A program made the position numbers and the translations under genes. The notes under the pieces were generated by a model. That model was not told the origin of the DNA, ran no database searches, and was given only the letters and a program-made list of their open reading frames with translations. From positions 9,243,967 through 9,307,966 of the forward strand of contig JAQFVV010012416.1 in the NCBI GenBank assembly GCA_028023455.1: 64,000 nucleotides of DNA, written 5' to 3'. The first letter of the stretch is position 1, and each line of letters opens with the position of its first letter. Positions 12,675-23,700 of this stretch are shown here, piece by piece. The stretch is from Epiperipatus broadwayi. Taxonomy: Eukaryota > Onychophora > Udeonychophora > Euonychophora > Peripatidae.

Positions 12675-13056
12675 AAAATAGGCAAAACTCTCTATATGTA
12701 TTGCCATTCAGTGAAAACCAGAGTAATCAATGGCTGCCAGAAGGCTTGTGCATAAAATCCCTATCTAGTGCCTACTCATCCAATATCCCTAGACTAGTTT
12801 CTGGCTTGTGGAAGATCTAGGTGCAGTGCTCTCAAATCCAAAGTTCCTCACTGATGAAGGCCTCAAGCCAGAAACTAGTCTGGGGATATTGGATGAGTAG
12901 GCACTAGATGGGGATTTTATGCACAAATCTTTTGGCATCCATTGATTACTCTGGCTTACCCTGAATGGCAATACCCATAGAAAGTTTTGCTTGTTTTAAT
13001 AACAGTTATAAGCAAGCATAAGAAATGGAGATCATGTGATGTTTATTGACTTAAAA
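12675..13056. repeat. Family A ribozyme palindrome (copy 1)
   Basis: The ends are long inverted repeats. They start AAAATAGGCAAAACTC and end with GTTTTGCTTGTTTT plus an outer tail that includes GATCATGTGATGTTTATTGAC. Further in, both arms carry a segment beginning CCAGAGTAATCAATGG, then ACTAGTTTCTGG. The left arm lost the CUGAUGA half of its ribozyme at the junction near 12811, while the right arm is full. The shared outer tail occurs in other copies, so it belongs to the element. Confidence 0.7.
12836..12894 (+). ncRNA. Hammerhead-like ribozyme, family A (most complete copy)
   Basis: In order this reads AUCCAA, AGU, UCCUCA, CUGAUGA, A, GGC-CUCAA-GCC, A, GAAA, CUAGU, C, UGGGGA, UA, UUGGAU. 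Stem I is a 6-bp helix (UCCUCA/UGGGGA) plus a second 6-bp helix (AUCCAA/UUGGAU) across an internal loop. Stem II is short (3 bp), flanked by an A-A opposition where G-C is usual. ACUAGU is self-complementary, so stem III could form only in trans between two molecules, with cleavage after the following C. This is the same design as the small PLE hammerheads. Confidence 0.6.
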
Positions 13057-15290
13057 GCAAATTACATAACTGCCTTAGAATTATATATAAAAAAAATTGT
13101 AAATACAAAAATATATATTAAAAATACTACTGAAATAGAAGCAAATCAATATTTAACAACAGATGTAAAAAATAGAAGTTCATTTAAAAAAATTATTGAT
13201 AAAAATAATAACCATATATGTATGAATAAGTGTATATGCTTGAATAGGTGGACTTATTTTTTTCTCTTCTTTCTTTTATTATCTGGCTTTATGAGAAAAA
13301 AAAAATCCCACTTAGTTAAGCATATACACATACATGTGCAAAAGTAATACATATAAAACAAAGTGAAAATTAAAATTATATATGTATGTACATGTTCAAA
13401 CATACATCTTTATAATATTAGATATAATCTGAAATGGCAAAAAAACCACAAAAAAACTAAGATTTTAAAATCAAATCAACTTATTCTCATGTCATATAGA
13501 TCCGAAACTACAATTGTATTGGTCTCAGTTTTGAATCCCAAGTTCTCACTGACAATGCAAAAGCCAGAAATCAGTTATGAGATGTTAGATCTAATATCAT
13601 TATTCCATCTGTTGTCCAGTGATTACTCAAAGCTTACCATAGATAGTTCTAGAGTAGAGTGTGGAGAACTACTTTTGGAAACATGAATAAGCTGGAAAAG
13701 ATATCTGGTATTGCTGTTGGCAAAGAATAAAAAATCACACAATCCTATTGTCACAGTTATTCTGGACAGATAACTGATGGCATAGAACTGCTCATAATAT
13801 TTGGTCTCAGTACTAAATGATTAAAGACAATAAGGTAAAAGAAAATGGAGAATAGAATGATTAATCTATTCATAAAAATCCATAATAATTATTATTGAAT
13901 TAAGTAAAGAAGAGAAGTGTATCAAAAATATATTTATACTATCTTAATTTATTTGATGCCAACTAATGAAATAACACATATATAAAAGCTAGTTTTAAAA
14001 AATTTTAAATCAGGTTTGAAGCACACTTTTTACAACATTTTAGTGGTATTTAAGGATTTGGCACAAGTGATAGTTTTGTGTTATCTACTACGGTTTACAA
14101 CTCACCCGCTTGGATTATATTTACATATGTGAACTTAATTATATAAAAACAACACTTGGTATAAAAATATGTGTGTGTCTGTGTAGTGATGGTCACATTT
14201 AATAACCATGTGTAATGATATTTAGTCTTAATAATAAATGAAAAAATATAACATAGAACCAAAATTATAGCAAACTGAATGACAAATATATATATGTACT
14301 AAAAAATAAATACTTATTCCAGGATACTTTTATGAATGACTTTTATCACGAAGTTTTAATTAATAAAAAAAATCCATATAAATAAAGATGAATTATTAAA
14401 AATATTCAAAAAAAAAAAAGAATATATTGGGACACTGTCAATTTGTATTGTATAGGTTAAAGTGAATGGCGAAAATAAATTAATCTATACACAGAAGGTG
14501 ACTCTACTTTATTTATTTATTTTTTTAAAATCATAAATCCACAGTCAATTTGCATTGTTTTTCTTTATTTTCTATTTAATATTTATTAAATTTATTCCAT
14601 TTTACTTAATTAATTAATTATATTTTTAAAATTAAAATCAGTATTTCCTTTCCATTTATTCGCATAGGTGTGTATCCGTATATAATATAAAATATAGCAC
14701 CTGTAAAAAAACATAAAATTAATACTTCCGAGAAATTCAAATTTATATGAAAACATCAAAAAATATCTATTAAAAAAAAAAAAAAATATCTTAAAACGCT
14801 TTCAATAAATGACCATTATCTTCTGGCCTTTAAAATGCAAAATTGGAGATTATATGAGATATATGTGACTAATCACTTGAAGTTTTACTTTTAGATTTTG
14901 AATTATTAAAAATCATCATAGTTGTTTTTTATTTCATAATTTTAATCAGTTTTCTGAATATAATAAGTAATATAATATTTTTGGCCTCATCCCATTATTG
15001 TTCTGTCAATTACTAGGTCCCTTTCAAATTTTTGGCATTTGTTTCATTATCTTTATTTTAAAAATTTTTTACTTTAATTTCTGAATTACTTAAACTAATG
15101 ACAAAACTATTTATAAAAATGTGTTGGTATTAAGCAGCTTCATTTTATCTATAGAAAAAAAATATATATAAGATATAATTTAGTGATAAATATTTAAAAT
15201 AATTCAAATGCTATGAAGTAAAAGTTTATATAATTTCCTTAATAATTTTTATTAGCTATTATCCACTTAATGAATAATATTTCTGTAATG
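13057..15290. other. Intronic sequence, low-complexity AT-rich
   Basis: The open frames at 13036 and 13363 are lysine/asparagine-rich chance frames. Around 13530-13600 a worn relative of family A (CTGACAATGC then CCAGAAATCAG) is visible. Confidence 0.5.
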
Positions 15291-15400
15291 TAATTTTCAC
15301 TACACCATACTCATGCAAGATAAGGACTGGTTTCTATCCGCTTTTAATATCTTGTGGGTGTTATCATAAACAAATGACCAAAAACATGCGAAAAAGATGT

Positions 15401-15432
15401 TAAGTGCTGGACCAGCACTCATCAGTTAGCCC
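15401..15432 (-). ncRNA. Hammerhead-like motif, family B (half copy)
   Basis: On minus, CUGAUGA is followed by a perfect 6-bp stem II (GUGCUG-GUC-CAGCAC), but the GAAA strand has become UUAA. It sits in a single, non-palindromic copy of the family B unit spanning roughly 15300-15450. Probably inactive. Confidence 0.5.
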
Positions 15433-15813
15433 AAATCACAGTCTCTTACACATATCTTTATAATTGTTGAGTGTATATAGAGAGTCAATTATTACAGTTT
15501 AATTGATAAATGTCAAACTTACCGCCCTCACAATTCTAACACAAACCACTTGATGGAAACATATAATTTTTATTAATCATTTATTAGGCTAGAAATTATT
15601 CTTTAAATTTCTATACTTTTTTTTAATGTATTTCTCAAGCTACAAAATAGGTTTATAGTCAAAAATTAAAATGCATAATGTTCCATTAAAGATTTTCAGC
15701 TCTCTATAATTTGTTAATTTCATTTTATTAAACTGTCTTATATACAATTTAAAAATCTTAATCTTATCTGTTAATTAAAAAGTTTTATACCCATTGTGGT
15801 TTAGTGCAATAAT

Positions 15814-16512
15814 AGTTTTGAGTTGTATTATTATCTTCTCTTCTTCAGGTGTTGCTGGCCTGATTAGTGACAATACTAATATGAGAATCGAACCTGGATC
15901 TTTAAATTTCATGATTCATAAATCTAAAAGTCTACATTCAATTCCCATGCTAGTACTGTCATTGGACAGTCATGAATCTAAAGGTCCAAGTTCAATTCCC
16001 ATGCTAGTACTGTCACTGGTCAGTCATGAATCTAAAGTCCCAGGCTAAATCCCCATGTCACTGGCCAGTCAGGTCCAGGTTCAATTCCCATGCTAATACT
16101 GACATGGTTAGTTATGAAACTAATGGTCCAGATTCAATTCCCATGCTAGTAGATCATTTAAAGGTCCAGGTTCAATTCCCATGCTAATACTGTTATGGTC
16201 AGTCATGAAACTAATGGTCCAGGTTCAATTCTGATGCTAGTACTGTCGCTAGTCAGTTACAAATCTAGAGGTTGAGGTTCAATTGCCATGCTAGTACTAT
16301 CATTGATTGTTCATGAATCTAAAGGTCAAGGTTCAATTCCCATGCTAGTACTGTCACTGAGCAGTCATGAATCTAAAAGTCGAGGTTCAATTCCCATGCT
16401 ATTACTATCACTAGTCAGTCATGAATCTAAAGATTCAGATTCAATTCCCATGCTAGTACTGTCACTGGTCAGGCCAGCAACACCTGAAAAAGAGAATAAT
16501 ACCATTCAAAAC
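15814..16512. repeat. Terminal-inverted-repeat element containing a tRNA-like tandem array
   Basis: The two ends are inverted repeats of about 60 bp that include CTTCAGGTGTTGCTGGCC (15843 on) and GGCCAGCAACACCTG (16472 on), and continue inward as the first and last array units. The first unit is in reverse orientation, so the whole element is a lopsided palindrome whose one arm expanded into an array. Confidence 0.6.
15886..16473 (+). repeat. Tandem array of about 53-bp units resembling the 3' two-thirds of tRNA-Met
   Basis: About eleven units follow the pattern GGTCAGTCATGAATCTAAAG, GTCCAGGTTCAATTCC, CATGCTAGTACTGTCACT. The stretch TCAGTCATGAATCTAAAGG lines up with the anticodon arm of elongator tRNA-Met (CAT anticodon), and GGTTCAATTCC with its T arm/B box. 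Some units are short (16077 to 16131 to 16168). The forward repeats give an accidental open frame with repeated PMLVLSLVSHESK, which is not considered a protein. Confidence 0.65.
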
Positions 16513-16519
16513 ATTGTGT

Positions 16520-17834
16520 TGTATAATAACCTATGCGCTATTACTAATAATTGAATGAAATTTGGAAAGTGTAAATAAAGTTTAAAATTTTTTTCTAACG
16601 ACGTTCAATATTTAATATGAGATGATGAAATTAGTCCAACAATAATTAATATTAAAATGCCATCATCACAAACCATCTGGCAAACTTTTTATTTACTATT
16701 TAATTTTTGTATAAAATCCAGTATATTAAAGATAAATAATTAATTATGATTTATGGGAAAAAATTATATTATGAAAAAAAAATGTCAAAATTTATGATTA
16801 CTGCTTATTTTAAAATTAGATCTTTGAGTCTGGTTTGTTTTCAAAAGACTTTTAATGTTTGAAATTATGCAAAACATTTTAAAATTTTGAAACACTTCAA
16901 CATGACTTCATTTTTTTTTTTTTTATTAATTTCACTGATAAAAATAATACAACAAATCCACAATTCTTACAAAAAACATTTATAAAATAAAAGTTTTAAA
17001 ACAATTAGAAATTGCTCTGGATTAGTCCTCAAAATTAGATAAATTAATAAAATTTATTTTTTTATTACTTTATAATACTTCATCTCTTTATTTTTATAAT
17101 CATAGTTTTATTGCACCAAAATTAATGTACTAATGTGCCAAAGATTGGGCATTCCTGCTATACAGTAATTAAAGAAAAGCTTCCAAAAGTTATATGTGAG
17201 GAAAGGAAGTGATAGAAATATTGAGGCCCAGAAGAAATTTCCATTAAATTACTGAAAAAGATTAACGGGGAGAGAAAGCTTGTAGAATAATGAACAATGA
17301 TCTTTTTTTCAACTGGTATGATTTTAGTAGAGAAAAAAACTTAATATATTAATGATCCTGTAAAAATTTCACAATAGTTTAATGTATATTTCTAATAGAT
17401 ACTACTACTTTTCATTTAAGAGGCAGTTTAGATTACAAAAGGATATAAACATGCTAGTAAGTTGTAAAAGTTATTGCTAATCTTTAGACATAGAGATTTA
17501 TTATTTGTTTCCTTGACAATAGAATAAATCATTAAACTTAATGCAAAAAAAAAAAAACTGATAAAGATTTTAAAAAAAAGAGTTTTCTGATATAATCATA
17601 ATGATTAAATGGTCTATTTACCTAAAAGTTAAATATAAATAAAACAGAACATTTTATAATCTATTTATTTTATTTTTGGTTCCAAGCTTGCACTCTCCAT
17701 GAATAAAGTAAATGTGTGGATAATAGCAAACAATACATAAACACTGTATATAGTAATTATTCTTAAACATCCATATATATAATAAACTTCAATCATACAT
17801 ATATAGATATGCTTTATGAGGCATAAAATAAGAG
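16520..17834. other. Intronic sequence, nothing recognised
   Basis: AT-rich with T- and A-runs. A slightly GC-richer patch at 17130-17290 has no readable family. Confidence 0.5.
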
Positions 17835-17998
17835 GCATTCACAGTTTTATTTATCTTAATGCATTTTCGGTACTGAGCACCATAATTGTAGCTATTCTTA
17901 CTAACTTCAAAGACTGATTTATCAAGTTTAATAAGAATAGCCACAATTATAGTGCTCAACACCAAAAAAGCATTAAGCTAAATAAAACTGGGAGTGCT
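17835..17998. repeat. Short foldback element
   Basis: The left arm GCATTCACAGTTTTATTTA...TAGCTATTCTTA is mirrored by TAAGAATAGCCACAATTATAG...AAAACTGGGAGTGC. The loop of about 30 bases is at 17905-17935. Confidence 0.75.
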
Positions 17999-18351
17999 AT
18001 CTATATACCTATGTTCAAAGTTTATTCCATTTATATTAATGAAGGCTATTGATATTGGGATTGTCTAAGTGTTGACTGGTTTTTAATGATTACTTACAAA
18101 CCTATTTATCCTTGAGTATTATTATATTTATTATTTAAATAATACTTTGGGTGCAATTTGAAAGTTATAATTGCAGTTTGTAATGTTATAATTGACTGTT
18201 TATTAGCCTGTATTCAGAATAGGTTATATTTACCTATTTAAAGAGATTTACTTAAACTTCTTTGTATCAATAATTTCACTCTCTATGGTCAAGTTGCAAT
18301 CTGTGTCTATATAAATATATTAGCCCATTTACAAAGTTGGGATTCCACCTT

Positions 18352-18450
18352 TATTGTTAAAAGGAGGTTGCCTTGACAACAGTTTGAAATTGTTGATTGT
18401 TATTGATATTGGGATTGTCTAAATGTTGACTAGTTTTTAATGATATATAT
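18352..18450. repeat. Dispersed repeat C, copy 1
   Basis: AAGGAGGTTGCCTTGACAAC, then AATTGTTGATTGTTATTGAT and TGTCTAAATGTTGACTAG. The last part also occurs at 18045-18092. The same order recurs at 49276-49372. Confidence 0.65.
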
Positions 18451-19146
18451 ATGCAGTAGCAAATTTAAATAATCAGTCTATCAATATACCAATAATATAT
18501 TTTCCAATTATAATATTACGTTAAAAGAAAAAGCCAGTCAGATATAGCACTACAATTAATTTTCTGAATAAATATTGCTCATGTACTTATGAGCATATAG
18601 CTAATCTCACAACATTCTGTATGCAGCCCTTTCCTTATAAATACCATGCTGAATATAGATTAAGGATTTTAAAGTGTAAAAATATGCCATGGTTAAAAAT
18701 TCAAATGATATTAAACTTAAGTGATTATTTTTTTAAAAAAGGACACCATGCATTTTGTTGGGATACTAGTGGTAAGCTCAAAACAATTGATAATAAGAGC
18801 ATATTCTGTGCAATAATTGTCCACTTAGAAAAATTGCCTAACTCTTTTAAAATAATGTGTAATTGATAAATATAAGTTAAACTGAATAGCTGATTATTTA
18901 AATTGGATTAGGTATAGTTAATTTATATTATTTCCAGTTTGGCAAAATGCTCATGTATTCTATATGTACAATACATTCATACACTTACATGTTTAATTAA
19001 AAATTAGTATGCAAAACATATCAATAAAAATAATTAATAATATTATAGAATATTTTTCATTAGGAAAATACACATATTTAAAATACTTTTTTTACAAATT
19101 TATTTTTATTATAGTACTTCTGAAACATACAGAGACTTCAGATCAC

Positions 19147-19478
19147 TCAAAGAAGTATGGAGAGATGCATGATGGGAGTAACAAGAAGAGATCGAAAACG
19201 TAATATATGGGTAAGAGAACAAACAGGTGTTATTGACCTTATTGAAAAAATTAAAAGACTGAAGTGGAGTTGAGCTGGACATATTGCTAAAAGAGATGAT
19301 AATCGATGGACAATTGAAATCCTAAACCAGATTGTAAAAGAACCAGAAAGAGACCACATGTGAGATGTATGGATGAAATAAGAAAATATGCAGGGGTGAA
19401 GTGGAGAAGAGAAGCTAAAGATTGGAGAAGATGGATTGAACTTGGAGAGACCTTCATCCTGCAGTGGATTGATAATGG
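19147..19478 (+). pseudogene. Non-LTR retrotransposon (LINE) C-terminal fragment
   Basis: The three forward frames together give VTRRDRKRNIWVREQTGV, IEKIKRLKWS, AGHIAKRDDNRWTIEILN, then MDEIRKYAGVKWRREAKDWR and RWIELGETFILQWIDNG before a stop. The AGH-(I/V)-A...RW...W...A.d...W..L.E.F pattern is the end of many LINE ORF2 proteins, after the reverse transcriptase. It carries at least two stops and frame changes. The 3' tail TTGATGGTGATGATGA is a simple-repeat end typical of these LINEs. Only the 3' end inserted, as in 5'-truncated copies. Confidence 0.7.
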
Positions 19479-19499
19479 TTGATGGTGATGATGACTTCT

Positions 19500-20763
19500 G
19501 AAAGAAATTTTTTTTAAAAATTTCTTTAAAATTTCTATTGTACATAGAATCTTACTTATCATTTTGATTCTTTTTGTTGAAAATCAGTATACTAAATTTT
19601 ACTTAATATCAAAACAAAAACTGCCACACATGCACATTTAATCTCCTGATACTTTGATTATTTTTTTGTTTTATTGAATCAGCTTGGGGTATTGGAAAAG
19701 AAATTCAACAATTGTAAGACATATTAAATACTTAAAAAAACAACAACATTGTACTGATATATAATCAATACAATTAATATTAACCTTGATTTTACATATG
19801 AGCACTGTGATGCCGATAATAGGTGTAAAGAAATTTCACAAAATAAAATGCAAAAAATTATATCTAAATAATATTAACTTCATTATCTGTAATCACTATG
19901 AGATATAGCATTTTGGATTGCGTTGTCAGGTGATTACAACGTGAAATAAAAAATTAACATTTTGTTATTATTTTTTACTATTATTTTTTTTAAGTCTTGT
20001 ATAACTGAATCAGTGGATATATATAAATAGTGGATACTGATCTAATACTATATTGTTTAGAAACAGAAGTGATAATAATATTAGAATGAAAATTTAATAC
20101 ATTAGTTTAATAAAAAATATAACAATAATTTTAGATAATTATATTATTATTAATAAAAGGAGATCAAAAGTGATAACATAGTAAGCTTGATACAAAATAA
20201 ATTAATTTAAAGTTAAAGTAAGTGAAAGAAACCAAGATTTATAATTCCTTAAGAAGCTGATGAAGTTAAAAAAAGATCAACGAGAATAAAATAATAAAAT
20301 TATAATAAGAACTGCAAAGGCTTTTAATAAAAGTAAAAAAAAAAAAAATTATTATTTTATGATTGATTTTGCTTTAAGAAAAAAATAATGTGATTGGAAG
20401 ATTTTAAAATATAAGTTTGAAGAAAATCAGAAAAGATTAAAACTTAATAAATATAGGAATTTTAATATATTAAATACAGTTAACAAAAAAAAAAAAAAAT
20501 CTAACAAAATTGGACATACTTTTTTAAATATTAATTAAAGAATAACAAAAAAGAAAATAAGAAGAAAATAATTGATAAACTATGAGTAAAAAAGTTAGTT
20601 GTGAAAATTGTAAACAAAGCAAAAAAAAAAAAAAAGAAGAAGAGAGATTTAGAGAAAAGGATTAGAAGTATTTTATCAAACTTGATCATTAACATGTGGC
20701 TGATAGTGATATTATTCTCAAATTCTTTGATAAAATTTCATTGTAAAAAATTTTAATACTCAC
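19500..20763. other. Intron downstream of the MADD exon, nothing recognised
   Basis: Very A/T-rich on both strands with purine runs at 20150-20660. No downstream MADD exon found. Confidence 0.5.
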
Positions 20764-20922
20764 CTTATGTTCTAATATAATGCATGTGAGTACTTTTAGG
20801 CAAGTCTCTACTCCAAGAAGTTCTAGAGGCAAGTGTAAAGGAAAATCCACCAAAGAAAAACGTGTATGATCTGGTAAGGCAAAGGTGAGTGGCGCTGAAA
20901 GCTCTCGAGGTAAAATTTCCAC
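20764..20922 (-). CDS. MADD: Internal coding exon of a MADD/Rab3-GEP-like DENN protein (downstream of the two exons seen)
   Basis: The exon is exactly 159 bp, 53 codons in phase 0 at both ends, starting [19 protein letters not shown] and ending CIILEHK. The core [14 protein letters not shown] followed by [13 protein letters not shown] is a MADD hallmark at the start of the core DENN domain, which binds the Rab GTPase. The acceptor is CATTTTAG before 20922 and the donor is AAG|GTGAGT after 20764. Joined to the exon at 49079-49220 it reads ...TRVE-VEILP..., as expected for the family. GC content and codon use are clearly higher than in the flanks. The next family segment (the conserved YPLEYMFP region) was not found downstream, so the following exon probably lies beyond base 1. 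Confidence 0.88.
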
Positions 20923-21507
20923 CTAAAATGAATACAAATATATTAATATAAAAGGCAAATTCGATATTTAAATAAGATATCTCATATATCTTCACATAGT
21001 TATCTAATGTGGGTGCAAGTAAGATTGAAATAACACACATATGTGAGGATGTGATTTTATCTCAAAATTCTCACATTGTTTTCCATAACAATTTTTAAAT
21101 TTGACTATACTTTATTTTAAATCTATCCACAAATTAATTTATTTTACCTTTCAATACTAAAATTGTTTCTACTTTTAACCTAAGTAACATATAAAATCTA
21201 TCACACAAATGTTTGCATCAATATGAATTAGCTTACAAAGTGCATAACCCAGTCTAATCCAATGAATAATGAAAACATCAGTTTATGGTCTGCTCTTTTT
21301 TTAAAATCAAGTACATCAATTTTTTTACTTAATAATTATTAAGTGTTGTTATTAGGGAATGAAAATTAGGGGATGGTATATATACTGCATGCTATATGTT
21401 CATACATATCTACAGTAAATACTACAATATGGTTGATAATTGAAACTTATTTGAAAATAATAACAAAATAAAAATATTTTATTTGTTTAGCATACTTGTA
21501 CCATTGG

Positions 21508-21671
21508 CCCACATATAAGCATTTGGGTTGGAAAGAATAAGTGGATTCATTTTATTCTTTCTTAAATACTATATCTCGTGTTGGGAGTGAAAGTATTCAT
21601 TTATTATTAACACTCGTAAAAAGCGCATGCACAATAGCTTGAAAAGGCTGATCTTTAATGTATTACAATAT
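21508..21671. repeat. Family D dispersed repeat, third copy
   Basis: It shares AAGCATTTGGGTTGGAAAG, GGATTCATTTTATTCTTTC and the GATCTTTAATGTATTACAAT end with the pair at 35 kb. The start (CTTTCACTTC part) is missing. Confidence 0.7.
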
Positions 21672-22176
21672 ATAAAAATGCAATTTTTTTTAAAAATATA
21701 ATTGATATTAAATTTTTTTAACACTAAAAAGCTTCAATAGAAAATGGAATTACTTAATAATTTCAGATCAAAATTTTAAACAAGTAACTGATACATATTA
21801 AGAATGTTACTATTTAAAAGACATATTAAAAGATATGTCACTAATATACAATTATAATTTGATGTAATAATTGAACTGAAGAATAAAAACACAGGTAGAA
21901 TTCAAAAAGTACTATCCAAAAAAATTTTTCAAAGATGATCTTGAACACTTTACAACAAATCAACTACTTTGTTGTACACATATTTATAACAAAATTAAAG
22001 TAGAAAAAATATTATGTAAATATCTATAAATTAATATGCTTATTTGCAGTGAATTGCATGTTTCAGTTTTGTTTTATCTTATCAGAGTTTGAATTTATAA
22101 TGATGGGATAAAAAAAATTATTTTTGAAATATAAAAAATTCAAAAATTTGAAAAAGCTCTAAAAACAGAAAGATTT

Positions 22177-22494
22177 AAAACAGGCAAAACTCTCCATACA
22201 GTAGCACCAATCAGTGCAAGCCAGAGTAATCAATGGATGCCAGAAGGTTAGTGCACAAAATCCCCAACTAGTGCCTACTCATCCAATATCCCCGGACTAA
22301 TTTCTGGCTTGTGGCCTTCATCAGTGAGGAGCCTTGGATATGAGAGCACTGCACCTAGATCTTAGGATTACTAGATCTTGATTACTCTGGCTTGCACTGA
22401 GTGGCAATATTGTATGAAGAGTTTTGCCTGTTTTAATAACAGTTATAAGAAAGCATAAGAAATAGTGATCATGTGATGTTTATTGACTTAAAAC
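22177..22494. repeat. Family A ribozyme element (copy 2)
   Basis: The left end AAAACAGGCAAAACTCTCCATACAG and the right end CTCTTCATAC...TTTTGCCTGTTTT are inverted repeats, followed by the outer tail GATCATGTGATGTTTATTGAC. Only the left arm keeps the ribozyme. The right arm is shortened to the CCAGAGTAATCAA segment. It lies 1.3 kb upstream of MADD exon 20764-20922. Confidence 0.7.
22281..22339 (-). ncRNA. Hammerhead-like ribozyme, family A, sense to the host gene
   Basis: On minus, CUGAUGA, A, GGC-CACAA-GCC, A, GAAA, UUAGU, C are all present. The palindrome is AUUAGU, still pairable in trans with G-U pairs. Stem I keeps five of six inner pairs and the outer AUCCAA/UUGGAU helix. This strand is the pre-mRNA strand of the MADD-like gene. 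Confidence 0.58.
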
Positions 22495-22546
22495 AGAAGG
22501 ATCTAGGATTAATAATATTTCATGTGTATTTCAAATATCATATTTA

Positions 22547-23526
22547 CAGGTGTATAGGACACAGCGGTGTATAAGAAGCATCCCCTTTTTTATACAGATT
22601 TTTTTTAAAAAAATACTAATTTTCTACATTTTTTCATGGATTTCCATGATTTACTGTATTAATTTTATACTTTTTTATGTCTACAAAAAATGAAACTCGG
22701 GAATACTATAGTTAAGTATCTTTTAATTGTCACCCTTAAAACCCCAAAATTCATCTCCAGAGCTAAATGAAAAATCACTTGAAGTCTTTTCTTCAGAAAT
22801 TAAGTCTTCACAGAACAAATCCTCTCTGCCATCAAGTGAGTTACTAATTCCACATTTCTTAAATGACTTTACAACTGTCTCAAGTTTTACAACATTCCAG
22901 GAAGTTTTGAATCATTCACAAATCTGTGAAATACTAGGCCTCTTCTTCCTGGTGGTGTCACTTCAAAATCTGTAGACAGCATCCAACTGTTCTCTCCTTC
23001 AATGAATCCTGTAAATAGTTTAGGAGTGCAGATATCTAAAGATTGAAACTAATTTGTTAGCCACCTGGAATTACATCTAATTGAGCATTCAGTTGGTTGA
23101 TTTTATTTTTCTCAGCTTCTGTTCTGTGACTCCGAAATGGATCCCATACAAGCAAGGCAGATTTCTTTGATAGTCCACCAGGGTGTCTAGACCACACATT
23201 ATCTATCTATAATGACATTCCCTCTTCATCCATCCAGCCCTTAAAATAAACGTGCACTAAACACTTTTATATATGTGTGTGTATATTAATAACAATCAAC
23301 TTTTAAGCTATCAATAATCTCAATCTGTAGTTATCATCTACATTTATAAACCTATTAAAGCCTTGAGTAATTAGCTTTATTGTCTTAGTAATTATTAATA
23401 TAAACCAAAGGTTTTAGACTAACTGAAATTTCAACTCATAATTTTGATTACTGCCACATAAGACACACCCCATATTTTAGGCATATTTTGAGAGGAAAAA
23501 AGTATGTCCTATACATGGTAAATACA
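22547..23526. mobile_element. Pogo/Tigger-like DNA transposon remnant
   Basis: The left end CAGGTGTATAGGACACAG with an inner repeat GTGTATAAGAAGCATCCCC, and the right end (minus) ACCATGTATAGGACATAC, resemble the terminal repeats of pogo-group elements. Each has a TA next to it, as expected for TA target duplication. A transposase remnant lies between them on minus. It is internally deleted and inactive. Confidence 0.65.
22723..23240 (-). pseudogene. Pogo-like DDE transposase, C-terminal remnant
   Basis: The minus-strand translation, with several stops and frame changes, gives GWMDEEGM, NVWSRHPGGLSKKSALLVWD, PFRSHRTEAEKNKINQLNAQ, LDVIPGG, then SCKVI and DLFCEDLISEEKTSSDFSF before a stop at 22723. 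The block ALLVWDPFRSH followed by DVIPGG is the catalytic-core pattern of pogo/Tigger/JRK-type transposases, including one catalytic Asp. Such enzymes cut and paste the element; here the N-terminal DNA-binding part is missing. Confidence 0.7.
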
Positions 23527-23700
23527 GTAATTATTTTATTCAAATTAATAAACATAAAATAGAAAATACAAAAAAAAAAAATTAAAAAAACACCTGTACA
23601 ATAACTGCAAACTTTTCTAATGAATCTGTAATTAAGGTACTGATAAAATATAAATATTTGAAAACCAGGCACTCTCCACAAACCTGGGAACTTAATTGTA

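Noticed and set aside
15828-16504. CTGAAGAAGAG at both ends of the tRNA-like array as a further PLE-type hammerhead
   Set aside because: Only a 4-bp stem could be drawn and the GAAA strand is AAAA or absent; too weak to list.
15794-16554. Open frames with repeated PMLVLSLVSHESK as a secreted repeat protein
   Set aside because: The repetition comes from the 53-bp tRNA-like tandem units. Frames break where units are short, and the unit explains the text better as RNA-derived DNA.
17835-17998. Hairpin GGTGCTCAGTACC followed by GAAAATGCATT in the 17.9 kb foldback as a ribozyme
   Set aside because: It resembles stem II plus GAAA with a palindromic stem III, but the seven bases before it match CUGAUGA at only two positions.
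19147-19562. 132- and 91-codon minus-strand frames at 19.3 kb
   Set aside because: They are shadows of the LINE C-terminal fragment, whose recognisable protein reads on plus.
20259-20290. CTGATGAAGTTAAAAAAAG as a hammerhead
   Set aside because: No stem II and no GAAA in register.
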